A DNA stretch of 64,000 bases from NCBI RefSeq assembly GCF_020164585.1, contig NZ_JAIQZF010000002.1, positions 424,026 to 488,025 of the forward strand, read 5' to 3'. The notes beneath the pieces are model-generated. The model was not told where the DNA came from. It saw only the letters and a list, made by a program, of their open reading frames with translations, and searched no databases. The DNA is from Psychroflexus curvus. GTDB lineage: Bacteria > Bacteroidota > Bacteroidia > Flavobacteriales > Flavobacteriaceae. The position numbers and the translations under genes were made by a program. Positions 55,591 through 64,000 of this stretch are shown piece by piece (positions within the stretch are counted from its first letter, which is position 1; every line of letters begins with the position of its first letter).

Positions 55591-57741
55591 ATGAAAAGAC
55601 ACAATTTAAAAAACAATCTTGTTATTTTATTCATAATAACATTGGTTTCGGTTACATCATGCAGCTTTACGACCAAAGACTTTGATGAGGATACTGATAA
55701 AGATAAGGTTCTTATAGAACTTATCACTCATGTGATTGAGCAAGGCCATTTCGACATGAGAGAAATAGACGATGACTTTTCTAAGTCTGTTTTTAAAGAC
55801 TATATAAAAGGGCTTGATCCCATTAAGCGCCATTTTCTGAAAAGTGATTTTGAAGAATTTGAAGCGTTTCAAACTCAAATTGATGACCAGATCAAGAATA
55901 AAAATCTAATATTTTTTGATCTTACAGTAGAACGCTACAAAAAACGGATGGAAGAAGCTAAAGAGTTTTATGCTGAATTGCTTGAAAAACCATTTGATTT
56001 TGAAGAGCAAGAAACCATCAATACAGATTATGAACAGGTAGATTATGCTAAAAGTAATAAAGAGCTAAAACAAAGGTGGAGACAACAGTTTAAATTTTCC
56101 ACTCTTTCTACATTTCATGATTTAAAGCAGGAGCAAGCTCAAAACATAGAGGATGGCGAAGATGTTGAGATAAAATCTGATGCTGAACTAGAAAAGGAAG
56201 CTAGAGAAGTCACGAGAGAATCTATCGAGAATTATTTCGATACTATGTCGGACTTGGAACGTAAAGACTGGTTTAATTTATATATCAACTCCATAGCAAG
56301 TCAGTTCGACCCTCATACAAGTTACTTTGCACCTAGAGATAAAGATAGATTCGATATTTCAATGTCTGGTAAGCTGGAAGGAATTGGAGCCAGGTTACAA
56401 AAACAAAGAGATAACGTCAAAATAGTTGAGGTCATTTCTGGTGGTCCAGCGTGGACTAATGGAGAATTGGAAGTCGGAGATCTTATTCAAAAGGTAAGAC
56501 AAGAAGACGAAAAAGAAGCTGTTGACATCCGTGGAATGCGTCTTGATGATGCTGTAAGTCTTATAAAAGGACCGAAGGGAACTCAGGTTATTCTTTCTGT
56601 CAAAAAGGTAGATGGAAGTACCCAAACCATCAGCATAATAAGAGATGTGGTTGAGATTGAAGAAACGTATGCTAAGTCTTCTACTGTAGAAAGCAATGGA
56701 GATTTGTTTGGAGTGATAAACCTCCCAAAGTTTTATTTCGATATGCAGAATTACAACGAAAGAAACGCAGCTTCAGATATCAAGAAAGAACTTGAAAGAT
56801 TAAATGAAATTGGAGCTGAAGGTTTAGTTATTGATCTTAGAAATAATGGAGGTGGTTCTCTGTCTACTGTTGTGGATATAGCCGGATTTTTTATCGAAAA
56901 AGGTCCTATCGTACAAGTTAGAGATGCTCAAAATAATACTGAAGTTTTAAGAGACACAGATTCCAATGTGATTTGGGATAAACCTCTCGTGATATTGGTC
57001 AATGAGCTTTCGGCTTCTGCTTCAGAAATACTGGCTGCTGCTATGCAGGATTATGAAAGAGCGGTAGTTATTGGAAGCAAACAAACCTATGGCAAGGGAA
57101 CCGTTCAAAATGTTGTCGATCTCAACCGATGGATGAGAAATAATACAACATTTGGCGATATGGGTGCATTAAAAATCACAACTCAGAAATTTTATAGAAT
57201 AAATGGAGGGTCTACTCAGCTAAAAGGGGTAGAAAGCGATGTGGCAGTGCCAGACCGTTTTTCTTATGTAGATATCGGTGAAAGAGATTATGAAAACCCT
57301 ATGCCCTGGGATAAAATTGCTCCAGCAAATTACAAGGTTTGGAAAGGCTATTCCAATCTGGATAAGGTTATCTCATCGAGTAAAGAGCGTTTGTCGAACA
57401 ACGCCCAAATCCAGATGATAGATGAAAATGCAAAATGGATTAAATCTCAAAGAGATCAAAATAAATTCAGTCTTAATTATGAAGGTTATGATGAAGAAAT
57501 GACTCAAGTAGAAAACATGTCCAAAAAATTTGAGGGCATCAGTCAATACAACACAAACCTGGTGTTTAAGTCACTTCCATACGAAAAAGCATTGATGGCT
57601 CAGGATTCATCCTTAACCGAAAAAAGAGAAAGATGGTATAAAAGCCTGTCCAAAGATGTTTATGTGGAAGAAGCAATTCATGTTTTGCAAAATTTGAATG
57701 TGGATGAAAATTCAATTAAACTTGCAGCCAGAAAAGATTAA
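55591..57741 (+). CDS. Carboxy-terminal processing protease (Prc/Tsp), lipoprotein
   Basis: 716 aa. A signal peptide with lipobox (VSVTSC) anchors it in the periplasm. An N-terminal helical region (~40-250), a PDZ domain (GPAWTNGELEVGDLIQKVRQ) and an S41 protease domain follow. The catalytic pair is seen as NELSASASEIL (serine about 476) and QTYGKGTVQ (lysine about 502). It degrades or trims periplasmic proteins from the C-terminus. ATG 55591 was chosen over ATG 55576 because a promoter-like box ends at 55570. The ABC permease gene follows by 21 bases. Confidence 0.95.
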   Translation: MKRHNLKNNLVILFIITLVSVTSCSFTTKDFDEDTDKDKVLIELITHVIEQGHFDMREIDDDFSKSVFKDYIKGLDPIKRHFLKSDFEEFEAFQTQIDDQIKNKNLIFFDLTVERYKKRMEEAKEFYAELLEKPFDFEEQETINTDYEQVDYAKSNKELKQRWRQQFKFSTLSTFHDLKQEQAQNIEDGEDVEIKSDAELEKEAREVTRESIENYFDTMSDLERKDWFNLYINSIASQFDPHTSYFAPRDKDRFDISMSGKLEGIGARLQKQRDNVKIVEVISGGPAWTNGELEVGDLIQKVRQEDEKEAVDIRGMRLDDAVSLIKGPKGTQVILSVKKVDGSTQTISIIRDVVEIEETYAKSSTVESNGDLFGVINLPKFYFDMQNYNERNAASDIKKELERLNEIGAEGLVIDLRNNGGGSLSTVVDIAGFFIEKGPIVQVRDAQNNTEVLRDTDSNVIWDKPLVILVNELSASASEILAAAMQDYERAVVIGSKQTYGKGTVQNVVDLNRWMRNNTTFGDMGALKITTQKFYRINGGSTQLKGVESDVAVPDRFSYVDIGERDYENPMPWDKIAPANYKVWKGYSNLDKVISSSKERLSNNAQIQMIDENAKWIKSQRDQNKFSLNYEGYDEEMTQVENMSKKFEGISQYNTNLVFKSLPYEKALMAQDSSLTEKRERWYKSLSKDVYVEEAIHVLQNLNVDENSIKLAARKD

Positions 57742-57762
57742 ATTAATGTCAATCAAAGACGT

Positions 57763-58851
57763 TTGAAAAGAAATACTTCTTTACAGGGTTTAGCGCTCCA
57801 AAAGTTTAAAAAAAACCTTTGGGGCGTTTTAAGTTTTTGGTACATCGTACTGTGCCTGTTTGTGGGTGTTTTTGCTTATTTCCTGGCTCCAGACAGTTCT
57901 GAAAATGCCAATTCCATGGCCTTGAGCATTCATTCCAAGCGTCCTGGCTTTAGCGTTCAGGTTATTGAACTTCCCAATCCTAATGCCGGAGAGCAGTCCT
58001 GGTTGTCAAAATCTTTTTTTGGAAATGAATATCCCGACGAAATCATTCCGGTAGAGTCTTACAGAAAGGAAGGGGCTCAACTATTTTACCAGGATTATGG
58101 AGTAAAGGATCCCGCTTTAGAAAATGAGATCGTTTTAACTCAATTCAACTCTGATTTTAGTTCTGAACATATTTACGAAAAGACCTATTGGTTAGGGACC
58201 GATAAATATGGTCGCGACCTGCTAAGCAGAATGCTTATAGGCTTGCGCATATCTTTTTCTGTAGGATTCATATCCGTATTTATTTCTCTGCTTCTCGGGC
58301 TGTTTTTAGGCTCTATTTCTGGATATTATGGCGGTAAAATCGATGCGGCTGTGATGTGGCTTATCAATGTCACCTGGTCAATTCCTACTCTGCTTTTGGT
58401 GATTGCCATCACACTTGCGCTCGGCAAGGGCTTCTGGCAAGTCTTTATAGCTGTTGGTTTAACCATGTGGGTAGAAGTTGCTCGTGTGGTGAGAGGCCAG
58501 GTGATGAGTGTGAAGTCCTCGCAGTTTGTCACCGCAGCAAGGGCCTTAGGTTTTAAAAATCAACGGATTATCGTAAAGCATATCTTACCCAACGTGCTCG
58601 CACCAGTCATAGTGATTTCTGCGGCCAACTTTGCTGCAGCGATATTGATTGAAAGCGGACTCAGCTTTTTGGGAATAGGAGCACAGCCACCAACACCAAG
58701 CTGGGGAGCGATGATTAAAGACCACTACAGCTACATCATTTTGGGAAAGGCCTATTTAGCCATCATCCCGGGATTGGGTATCATGAGTTTAGTGATGGCA
58801 TTTATGCTTATTGGTAATGCTCTACGGGATGCTTTGGATGTGAAAAACTAA
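57763..58851 (+). CDS. ABC transporter permease (DppC/OppC type) with large periplasmic insertion
   Basis: 362 aa. TM1 (NLWGVLSFWYIVLCLFVGVF) is followed by about 110 extracytoplasmic residues, then the BPD permease core beginning YWLGTDKYGRDLLSRMLIG, with the EAA loop SSQFVTAARALGFKNQRIIV. This matches the C-type permease of peptide/nickel importers. Normal DppC has a much shorter insertion. No partner permease, ATPase or binding protein is nearby. The start is TTG 57763; no ATG fits. It follows the Prc gene by 21 bases. Confidence 0.9.
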   Translation: MKRNTSLQGLALQKFKKNLWGVLSFWYIVLCLFVGVFAYFLAPDSSENANSMALSIHSKRPGFSVQVIELPNPNAGEQSWLSKSFFGNEYPDEIIPVESYRKEGAQLFYQDYGVKDPALENEIVLTQFNSDFSSEHIYEKTYWLGTDKYGRDLLSRMLIGLRISFSVGFISVFISLLLGLFLGSISGYYGGKIDAAVMWLINVTWSIPTLLLVIAITLALGKGFWQVFIAVGLTMWVEVARVVRGQVMSVKSSQFVTAARALGFKNQRIIVKHILPNVLAPVIVISAANFAAAILIESGLSFLGIGAQPPTPSWGAMIKDHYSYIILGKAYLAIIPGLGIMSLVMAFMLIGNALRDALDVKN

Positions 58852-59078
58852 TCATTAAGCTTGAGAACTGAAGACCTCACAGTCCCCAAAGCTTTGGGGA
58901 CTGTGAGGTCTCATAAACCTTTGAGGACTAATATTATTAACTATCCATCAGTTGAGGTTCTAAACCAAACTGGATAGTGAAGCTAACGTGGGGCTCCGGG
59001 AAATGTATCTCTGCGGAGGAAAGCTATCGAACTCAAATTCAACCTAAAAAATACTAATGACAATATAAGATGTATAAG
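58852..59078. other. Gap between convergent genes with REP palindrome
   Basis: 227 bases holding the perfect 40-bp palindrome annotated separately, and a hairpin from CTATCCA (near 58941) with TGGATAG (near 58972). Neither stem has a clear T tract. No ORF is credible. Confidence 0.5.
58872..58911. repeat. REP-like palindrome, copy 2
   Basis: A perfect 40-bp palindrome (AGACCTCACAGTCCCCAAAG plus its complement) that shares its core with 8784-8827. Lies between the convergent permease and lepA genes, typical of extragenic palindromes. Confidence 0.85.
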
Positions 59079-60875
59079 TTAATCATTCAGTTTCAAGACT
59101 GCCATAAAGGCTTCCTGAGGAATCTCTACATTTCCAACCTGTCGCATACGTTTTTTACCCTTCTTTTGCTTTTCCAAAAGTTTACGTTTTCTGGAAATAT
59201 CCCCGCCATAACATTTTGCGGTAACATCTTTTCTTAAGGCTTTTACGGTTTCTCTGGCAATGATTTTTGCACCAATCGCTGCCTGTATAGGGATATCAAA
59301 CTGCTGTCTTGGAATTAATTCTTTCAGCTTTTCACAGATTCGCTTACCGATATCGTAAGCATTATCCACATGAAGCAAAGCCGAAAGCGCATCTACTGTG
59401 TTGCCGTTTAGCAGGACATCTACTTTGACCAGTTTAGATTTTCGCATGCCAATTGGCGAGTAGTCAAATGACGCATAGCCTTTGGAAACGGTCTTTAATC
59501 TATCATAGAAATCAAAAACAATTTCAGCAAGAGGCATATCGAAACTGAGTTCTACACGGTCCTGGGTGAGGTAAGTCTGGTTGGTGATCTGACCGCGTTT
59601 TTCTATACAAAGCGACATAACCGGGCCAACAAACTCAGATTTTGTGATGATGCTGGCTTTGATGAACGGCTCTTCCACACGATCCAAATACGTAGGTTCA
59701 GGTAAATCTGTTGGATTACTCACTATGATGGGTTTGTCTTTGTCTTTTAAGGTGTAGGCATTGTAAGACACGTTGGGAACCGTGGTGATTACCGTCATAT
59801 CAAACTCACGCTCCAGACGTTCCTGTATGATTTCAAGATGAAGCATTCCCAAAAATCCGCATCTAAAACCAAATCCAAGAGCTGCAGAGCTTTCGGGTAC
59901 AAACACCAGCGAAGCATCGTTGAGCTGAAGCTTTTCCATTGCTGTCCTTAATTCTTCATATTCATCGGTTTCGACAGGATAAATCCCGGCAAAAACCATA
60001 GGCTTTACATCTTCAAACCCAGAAACAGCATTTTTGGTAGGGTTTTCAGCATCGGTGATGGTATCACCAACTTTTACTTCTTTGGCATTTTTGATACCTG
60101 TGATGAGGTAACCCACATCACCGGCTTTTATTTCTTTTTTAGGGAATTGAACCAACTTTAATGTCCCTACCTCATCTGCAGAATAATTTTTGCCGGTAGC
60201 TACAAATTTTATGCTTTGACCTTTTTTAATGCTTCCGTCGAAGACTCTAAAGTAAGTTTCAATGCCACGGAAAGGATTGTAAACCGAGTCAAAAACCAAA
60301 GCCCTAAGCGGAGCTTCAGGATCGCCTTTGGGAGCCGGAACGCGTTCCACAATCGCATTCAAAATTTCTTCGATACCAATACCTTCTTTGGCGCTGGCAC
60401 GGATGACATCCTCACGCTTGCAGCCAATAAGGTCGACGATATCATCTGTCACTTCGTCCGGATTGGCACTTTGCAGGTCGACTTTGTTGAGGACAGGAAT
60501 GATTTCCAAATCATTTTCCAAAGCCAGATATAAATTCGAAATGGTTTGCGCCTGTATGCTTTGAGCAGCATCTACAATCAATAAAGCGCCCTCACAAGCG
60601 GCTATAGATCTCGATACTTCGTAAGAAAAATCGACGTGTCCCGGGGTGTCAATCAGGTTAAAAACATAGTCTTCTCCTTTATAAGGATAGACCATCTGTA
60701 TGGCGTGACTTTTTATGGTAATGCCGCGCTCGCGCTCTAAATCCATGTTATCCAAAAGCTGTTCTTTGCGCTCGCGTTCGGTTACAGATTTGGTAAAATC
60801 CAATAAACGGTCGGCTAAGGTGCTTTTTCCGTGGTCAATATGCGCAATTATGCAAAAATTTCGAATGTTCTTCAT
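59079..60875 (-). CDS. lepA: Elongation factor 4
   Basis: 598 aa. A translational GTPase of the LepA group: [20 protein letters not shown] (G1), [12 protein letters not shown] (G3), NKVDL (G4), and the LepA-specific C-terminal domain ending near [20 protein letters not shown]. It acts on ribosomes and is used in initiation-related and stress functions. Divergent from dusB across a 148-bp gap; a minus-strand -7 box lies at 60925-60932. Confidence 0.98.
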   Translation of the reverse strand: MKNIRNFCIIAHIDHGKSTLADRLLDFTKSVTERERKEQLLDNMDLERERGITIKSHAIQMVYPYKGEDYVFNLIDTPGHVDFSYEVSRSIAACEGALLIVDAAQSIQAQTISNLYLALENDLEIIPVLNKVDLQSANPDEVTDDIVDLIGCKREDVIRASAKEGIGIEEILNAIVERVPAPKGDPEAPLRALVFDSVYNPFRGIETYFRVFDGSIKKGQSIKFVATGKNYSADEVGTLKLVQFPKKEIKAGDVGYLITGIKNAKEVKVGDTITDAENPTKNAVSGFEDVKPMVFAGIYPVETDEYEELRTAMEKLQLNDASLVFVPESSAALGFGFRCGFLGMLHLEIIQERLEREFDMTVITTVPNVSYNAYTLKDKDKPIIVSNPTDLPEPTYLDRVEEPFIKASIITKSEFVGPVMSLCIEKRGQITNQTYLTQDRVELSFDMPLAEIVFDFYDRLKTVSKGYASFDYSPIGMRKSKLVKVDVLLNGNTVDALSALLHVDNAYDIGKRICEKLKELIPRQQFDIPIQAAIGAKIIARETVKALRKDVTAKCYGGDISRKRKLLEKQKKGKKRMRQVGNVEIPQEAFMAVLKLND

Positions 60876-60924
60876 AGTCCGTTTTTCCTGATCTAAAGCT
60901 AAAAAAGCCTGAGAATTTAATGTG

Positions 60925-60932
60925 CAAATATA
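60925..60932 (-). promoter_or_regulatory. -7 promoter box upstream of lepA
   Basis: Minus strand TATATTTG followed by C matches TAnnTTTG, 49 bases upstream of the lepA ATG. A TTA lies near the -33 position. Confidence 0.45.
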
Positions 60933-61004
60933 CAGGAATTGTTTGGCTTAACCGCCGTATCTTAAGCCCTCTTAAAAGCTTTATGTGAATTGTTTATAAT
61001 TCCC

Positions 61005-61012
61005 TAATTTTG
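61005..61012 (+). promoter_or_regulatory. -7 promoter box upstream of dusB
   Basis: TAATTTTG followed by C matches TAnnTTTG, 11 bases before the GTG start of dusB; a short or absent leader is implied. Confidence 0.4.
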
Positions 61013-61023
61013 CAGAAAAAGTT

Positions 61024-62019
61024 GTGGCTAAGATAGATAACATAGATTTAGGCGAATTCCCTCTCCTACTTGCACCCATGGAAGACGTAAGCGATCCCCC
61101 TTTTCGGGCCTTATGTAAGGAGTATGGGGCAGATATGGTGTATACTGAATTTATTTCTTCGGAAGGATTGATTCGGGATGCTGCCAAAAGCATGATGAAG
61201 CTGGACATTTACGAAAAAGAACGTCCGGTCGGTATTCAAATTTTTGGGGCCAATCTGGAGTCCATGCTGAAGTCGGTGGAAATCGTTGAGAAAACAAAAC
61301 CCGATGTCATTGATATCAATTTTGGATGTCCCGTCAAAAAGGTCGTTTCCAAAGGAGCTGGTGCAGGAATTTTGAAGGATGTTGACCTCATGGTCAAGCT
61401 GACTGAAGCCATGGTGAAGCACACCCATCTGCCCATTACCGTGAAAACCCGTTTGGGCTGGGATCACGATTCTATTAAAATATATGAAGTTGCCGAGCGT
61501 CTGCAGGACGTTGGCTGTAAAGCCATCGCTATTCATGGACGTACACGCGCACAGATGTACAAAGGCGAAGCCGACTGGAAACCCATCGCCGAAGTCAAGA
61601 ACAATCCACGCATGCACATTCCTGTTTTTGGAAATGGTGATGTGGATACGCCAGAAAAAGCTGAGCTCATGCGCGATGAATATGGACTGGACGGAGCTAT
61701 GATAGGAAGAGCAAGTATTGGTTCTCCCTGGTTTTTCAAGGCTGTGAAGCATTATTTCGAAACGGGCACGCACTGCGAGTCGCCTTCTATGGTAGAACGA
61801 GTTGATATTGCCAGACGTCATCTCCAGATGTCCATCGACTGGAAAGGGGAGAAGCTGGGTGTTTTCGAAACCCGAAGACATTATACCAACTACTTCAAAG
61901 GCATACCTCATTTTAAAGATTACCGCATGAAAATGGTAACCTCAGACCATGCGGAAGATGTGTTTGCTGCTTTCGATGAGGTAGAGGAGAAGTTTGCAGA
62001 TTATCAATTTGTGGAATAG
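61024..62019 (+). CDS. dusB: tRNA-dihydrouridine synthase
   Basis: 331 aa. It reduces uridine to dihydrouridine in tRNA D-loops using FMN and NADPH. The N-terminal FMN part starts LLLAPMEDVSDPPFR; the catalytic cysteine is C102 in NFGCPVKKVVSKGAGAG. ITVKTRLGWD and AIHGRTRAQMYKGEADW are typical of the DusB group. GTG at 61024 is the start; the previous base and T-rich context leave no ATG. Confidence 0.95.
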   Translation: MAKIDNIDLGEFPLLLAPMEDVSDPPFRALCKEYGADMVYTEFISSEGLIRDAAKSMMKLDIYEKERPVGIQIFGANLESMLKSVEIVEKTKPDVIDINFGCPVKKVVSKGAGAGILKDVDLMVKLTEAMVKHTHLPITVKTRLGWDHDSIKIYEVAERLQDVGCKAIAIHGRTRAQMYKGEADWKPIAEVKNNPRMHIPVFGNGDVDTPEKAELMRDEYGLDGAMIGRASIGSPWFFKAVKHYFETGTHCESPSMVERVDIARRHLQMSIDWKGEKLGVFETRRHYTNYFKGIPHFKDYRMKMVTSDHAEDVFAAFDEVEEKFADYQFVE

Positions 62020-62048
62020 GAGATTGATTTTTATTTCTTCTGAACTTG

Positions 62049-62070
62049 CTTTCCAATGAACGCAGGCAGG
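62049..62070. repeat. Short dispersed repeat, copy 2
   Basis: The last 13 bases, GAACGCAGGCAGG (62058-62070), are identical to the copy at 37657-37669. Lies in the leader of the serine hydrolase gene. Confidence 0.5.
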
Positions 62071-62099
62071 TTTACTACCTTTTACTTAAATCTTTGCTT

Positions 62100-63158
62100 A
62101 TGAAACCTATTGTTTTCCTTGTCTTAATGACAATGCTTGGCTTGGCAACACAGGCTCAAAGCTTTGATGCGAATATCCATCAAACTTTGAAAAATTATTT
62201 AAGTGAATTTCCAGAGCAAACCCAATTCTCGGTAGCGATAGTGGATGGGGATACAACCCGTTTTTATGGGCAGGTCAAGTTTTCAGATACAATCAATCAA
62301 TTGGATAACAGGGCTTCTGTTTTTCAAATTGGTTCTGTGACCAAAGTGTTTACTTCCACGCTTTTAGCGCAACTGGTAATTGAGAAACAAGTGAAGCTGT
62401 TAGATTCAATTCAGTACTATTTCAGCTTTCCCTTAAAAGAAAAGGCAATAACTTTAGAAGAACTTTCCAATCATACTTCAGGTTTGCCAAGATTGCCTTC
62501 CAATTTGAATTTAGCAACTGCCAATCCGAAAAATCCCTATCAATTTTATGCTGAAGCAGATTTGGAGTATTATCTAGCCAAAGAAATGGAGGTCTCTTCA
62601 GGAGATCAGCCTAGCTATCAGTATTCCAATTTGGGTGCTGCAATTCTGGCCAAAGCCTTAGAGAATGCCACCGAAAAAACCTTTGCTGAATTGCTTTCAG
62701 AACAGATATTTCAGCCTTTAGAAATGAAAAATTCTTCACTGGATAAAGATTCAGTTGGTGGAAATCTGGTTCAGGGTCTGGACCAAAACGGCAAGGAAAC
62801 GCCGACCTGGGACATGGGGCAATTTGAAGGCGCCGGAGCGATCTTATTGTCTACTCAGGATCTGTCGAGGTTTGTCAAGGCTCATTTTCAAGATGCCGAA
62901 GATGCGTATTCGCTGACGACACTGCCCACTTTTATGGTGAATAACAACCTGAGAATCGGACTTGGCTGGCATATTTTGCAGAACGAGCAAGGCAATAATT
63001 TATACTGGCATAATGGGGGAACCGGCGGATACTCTTCGTCTGTATTTATGGTTCCTGAGACATTCAAAGCGGTGATTATCTTAAGCAATGTCTCTGCCTA
63101 TCATCCTAAAGCTTCAAGGATTGATGAGCTGGGGTTCAAGCTTTTAGGAGCACAATAA
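62100..63158 (+). CDS. Beta-lactamase-fold serine hydrolase (class C-like), secreted
   Basis: 352 aa with a signal peptide (KPIVFLVLMTMLGLATQAQS). The three active-site motifs of the family are present: IGSVTK (S79, K82), YSN (175-177), and HNGGTGGYSS as the third box. It is a penicillin-binding-protein or esterase-type enzyme such as the AmpH/EstB group rather than a proven beta-lactamase. ATG 62100 gives a proper signal peptide; upstream starts run through the dispersed repeat. Confidence 0.93.
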   Translation: MKPIVFLVLMTMLGLATQAQSFDANIHQTLKNYLSEFPEQTQFSVAIVDGDTTRFYGQVKFSDTINQLDNRASVFQIGSVTKVFTSTLLAQLVIEKQVKLLDSIQYYFSFPLKEKAITLEELSNHTSGLPRLPSNLNLATANPKNPYQFYAEADLEYYLAKEMEVSSGDQPSYQYSNLGAAILAKALENATEKTFAELLSEQIFQPLEMKNSSLDKDSVGGNLVQGLDQNGKETPTWDMGQFEGAGAILLSTQDLSRFVKAHFQDAEDAYSLTTLPTFMVNNNLRIGLGWHILQNEQGNNLYWHNGGTGGYSSSVFMVPETFKAVIILSNVSAYHPKASRIDELGFKLLGAQ

Positions 63159-63195
63159 TTATGAATACAAAACGATTTTTTCTGTGAACAAAGAT

Positions 63196-63232
63196 TGCGA
63201 AGGAATTTACACCCTTTGCCTTCGGCATTTCC
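63196..63232. repeat. 37-bp direct repeat, copy 1
   Basis: Starts TGCGAAGGAATTTACACC and ends CTTCGGCATTTCC; identical to 63794-63830. The pair brackets the DUF559 gene. Confidence 0.9.
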
Positions 63233-63306
63233 ACTTCAATCAACTCAGTGCATCGCCTCGAGGGAAACAAGTGGAAATAATATTTTTTGAAAACGAAATC
63301 AAAGCT

Positions 63307-63324
63307 TCCTCCCTGGAGGGAGGA
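63307..63324. repeat. Short palindrome before the DUF559 gene
   Basis: TCCTCCCT (63307-63314) and AGGGAGGA (63317-63324) around GG, followed by a half-copy (GAGGAGGG at 63327-63334). G/A-rich repeats of this kind often accompany DUF559 genes. Confidence 0.5.
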
Positions 63325-63356
63325 TTGAGGAGGGTGTTTTGTAAAATGGGAGAAAC

Positions 63357-63725
63357 TTAAGCTTTCACCTCATCGATTAACTCTTTAAGCTGTAGAATGA
63401 CTTTTGGTAAATTGTGGGTAATCTGATCGTTTGTAAATCTTACAAAGTTTACCCCCAGTTTTTCAATTCGCGCCTGCCTCAAACCATCCACTAAAGTGTT
63501 ATTATCATGGCTGCTGCCATCTATTTCTATGGCAAGACCTATGTCTTTAATATAGAAGTCTACAATGTAATCGAGGATAGGCATTTGTCGTCTCATAACA
63601 ACACCAAGTCTGGAGCCTTTTGTAGCATTCCAAAAGATTTTTTCCGTTGGCGTCATATTTTTTCTCAACTGAATAGCAAGTTTTCTTGCGTCTTTGGTGT
63701 AAGGTAAAATATTATGATTTTTCAT
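63357..63725 (-). CDS. DUF559 endonuclease-domain protein
   Basis: 122 aa. Vsr/PD-(D/E)XK-like fold: TKDARKLAIQLRKNMTPTEK, KGSRLGVVMRRQMPILDYIV, then the acidic core DFYIKDIGLAIEIDGSSHD and RFTNDQI. The catalytic acidic residues appear intact. Such genes are common in Bacteroidota and usually stand alone next to repeats; target unknown. ATG 63725 fits the family start better than the ATG six codons upstream. It is flanked by 37-bp direct repeats on both sides. Confidence 0.92.
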   Translation of the reverse strand: MKNHNILPYTKDARKLAIQLRKNMTPTEKIFWNATKGSRLGVVMRRQMPILDYIVDFYIKDIGLAIEIDGSSHDNNTLVDGLRQARIEKLGVNFVRFTNDQITHNLPKVILQLKELIDEVKA

Positions 63726-63743
63726 GTTGGTCAAGTTGAACAT

Positions 63744-64000
63744 ATAAAAATAACACTCTTTGGCTTAGAAATCCAATAGCCCTATAGGAGTAATGCGAAG
63801 GAATTTACACCCTTTGCCTTCGGCATTTCCCTCGTATGTTTGATTTCATATAAATATAGATTTATAAATTTAGAGAATCAATTATAAAGGGTCTCAATAA
63901 GAGTATGGTTCTTCCCTTGATAACAATTACGTATATCGCCCTTGAGATAATCACCTTATTGAGAGTCCTTCTTGAATCTGAACAGTATCGTAAGAATTGA
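63744..64000. other. End of window, non-coding with repeat and inverted repeat
   Basis: 257 bases. It holds the second 37-bp direct repeat and a 10-bp inverted repeat (TCTCAATAAG at 63892-63901 with CTTATTGAGA at 63955-63964). No ORF is credible before the edge. Confidence 0.5.
63794..63830. repeat. 37-bp direct repeat, copy 2
   Basis: Identical to 63196-63232 and in the same orientation, 598 bp apart from start to start. Confidence 0.9.

Noticed and set aside
62100..63158. Antibiotic-resistance beta-lactamase
   Set aside because: The motifs only place it in the wider serine beta-lactamase/PBP fold. Sequence alone does not distinguish a class C-like esterase or peptidase, and chromosomal context offers no sign of resistance.

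Overview
The window is a chromosomal segment from a member of the Bacteroidota, most likely a Flavobacteriaceae species. I did not resolve the genus. The main evidence is: two proteins with C-terminal type IX secretion (T9SS type A) sorting domains; promoter-like TAnnTTTG (-7) boxes before several genes; an atpD-atpC pair split from the rest of the ATP synthase genes; a DUF4270 lipoprotein next to glmS; an AT-rich background; and palindromic repeats of the kind common in this phylum. Almost everything is housekeeping or core accessory sequence. There is no prophage, CRISPR array, rRNA operon or intact insertion sequence.

Layout. 1-4.7 kb: the end of a T9SS-secreted protein, a LacI-type regulator, MscL, an OlsF-like bifunctional acyltransferase, a HIT protein and a CYTH protein. 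A large nested hairpin then separates these from the leftward dksA-like and ileS genes (4.7-8.5 kb). 8.5-9.0 kb is non-coding and carries a REP-like palindrome. 9.0-13.7 kb is a leftward operon: panC, panD, a flippase-like membrane protein, a degenerate esterase and radA. 13.8-20.0 kb runs rightward: a GT5-like protein reduced to one domain, a DUF4270 lipoprotein, glmS, atpD and atpC. 20.1-22.0 kb holds the SCOT (3-oxoacid CoA-transferase) operon, interrupted by a four-helix-bundle ORF. 22.2-26.2 kb holds a YyaL-type thioredoxin-domain protein, an isoaspartyl peptidase and a DUF1028 protein.

26.3-32.6 kb is a soluble signalling cluster: a five-PAS/GAF histidine kinase, a GAF histidine kinase, a receiver-PAS protein that ends in a histidine-box helix without an ATPase domain, and a stand-alone receiver. 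32.6-37.6 kb has hflX, a zinc-ribbon protein, a membrane M28 peptidase and a YeeZ-like reductase. 37.7-42.3 kb is leftward: prs, rplY, pth, ribF and a HTTM/gamma-carboxylase-like protein. tRNA-Leu(CAA) follows, and then about 0.8 kb of tandem repeats of ~171 bp. 43.5-49.4 kb carries two quinone-oxidoreductase-type enzymes, a patatin and an M14 peptidase. 49.6-53.4 kb has a T9SS giant protein with a 63-aa tail-anchored partner. 53.9-62 kb has a thioesterase, surE, a Prc protease, an ABC permease, lepA and dusB. The window ends with a serine hydrolase and a DUF559 endonuclease-like gene lying between two 37-bp direct repeats.

Most notable points: (1) IleRS carries GIHH where class I synthetases have HIGH; a GXHH signature has been tied to mupirocin hyper-resistance. 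(2) The tandem array downstream of tRNA-Leu has higher-order structure. (3) Several apparently non-catalytic enzyme relatives sit in conserved-looking housekeeping operons. (4) The signalling cluster includes a phospho-acceptor protein with no kinase domain. All functions are read from sequence motifs by eye; no database search was run.
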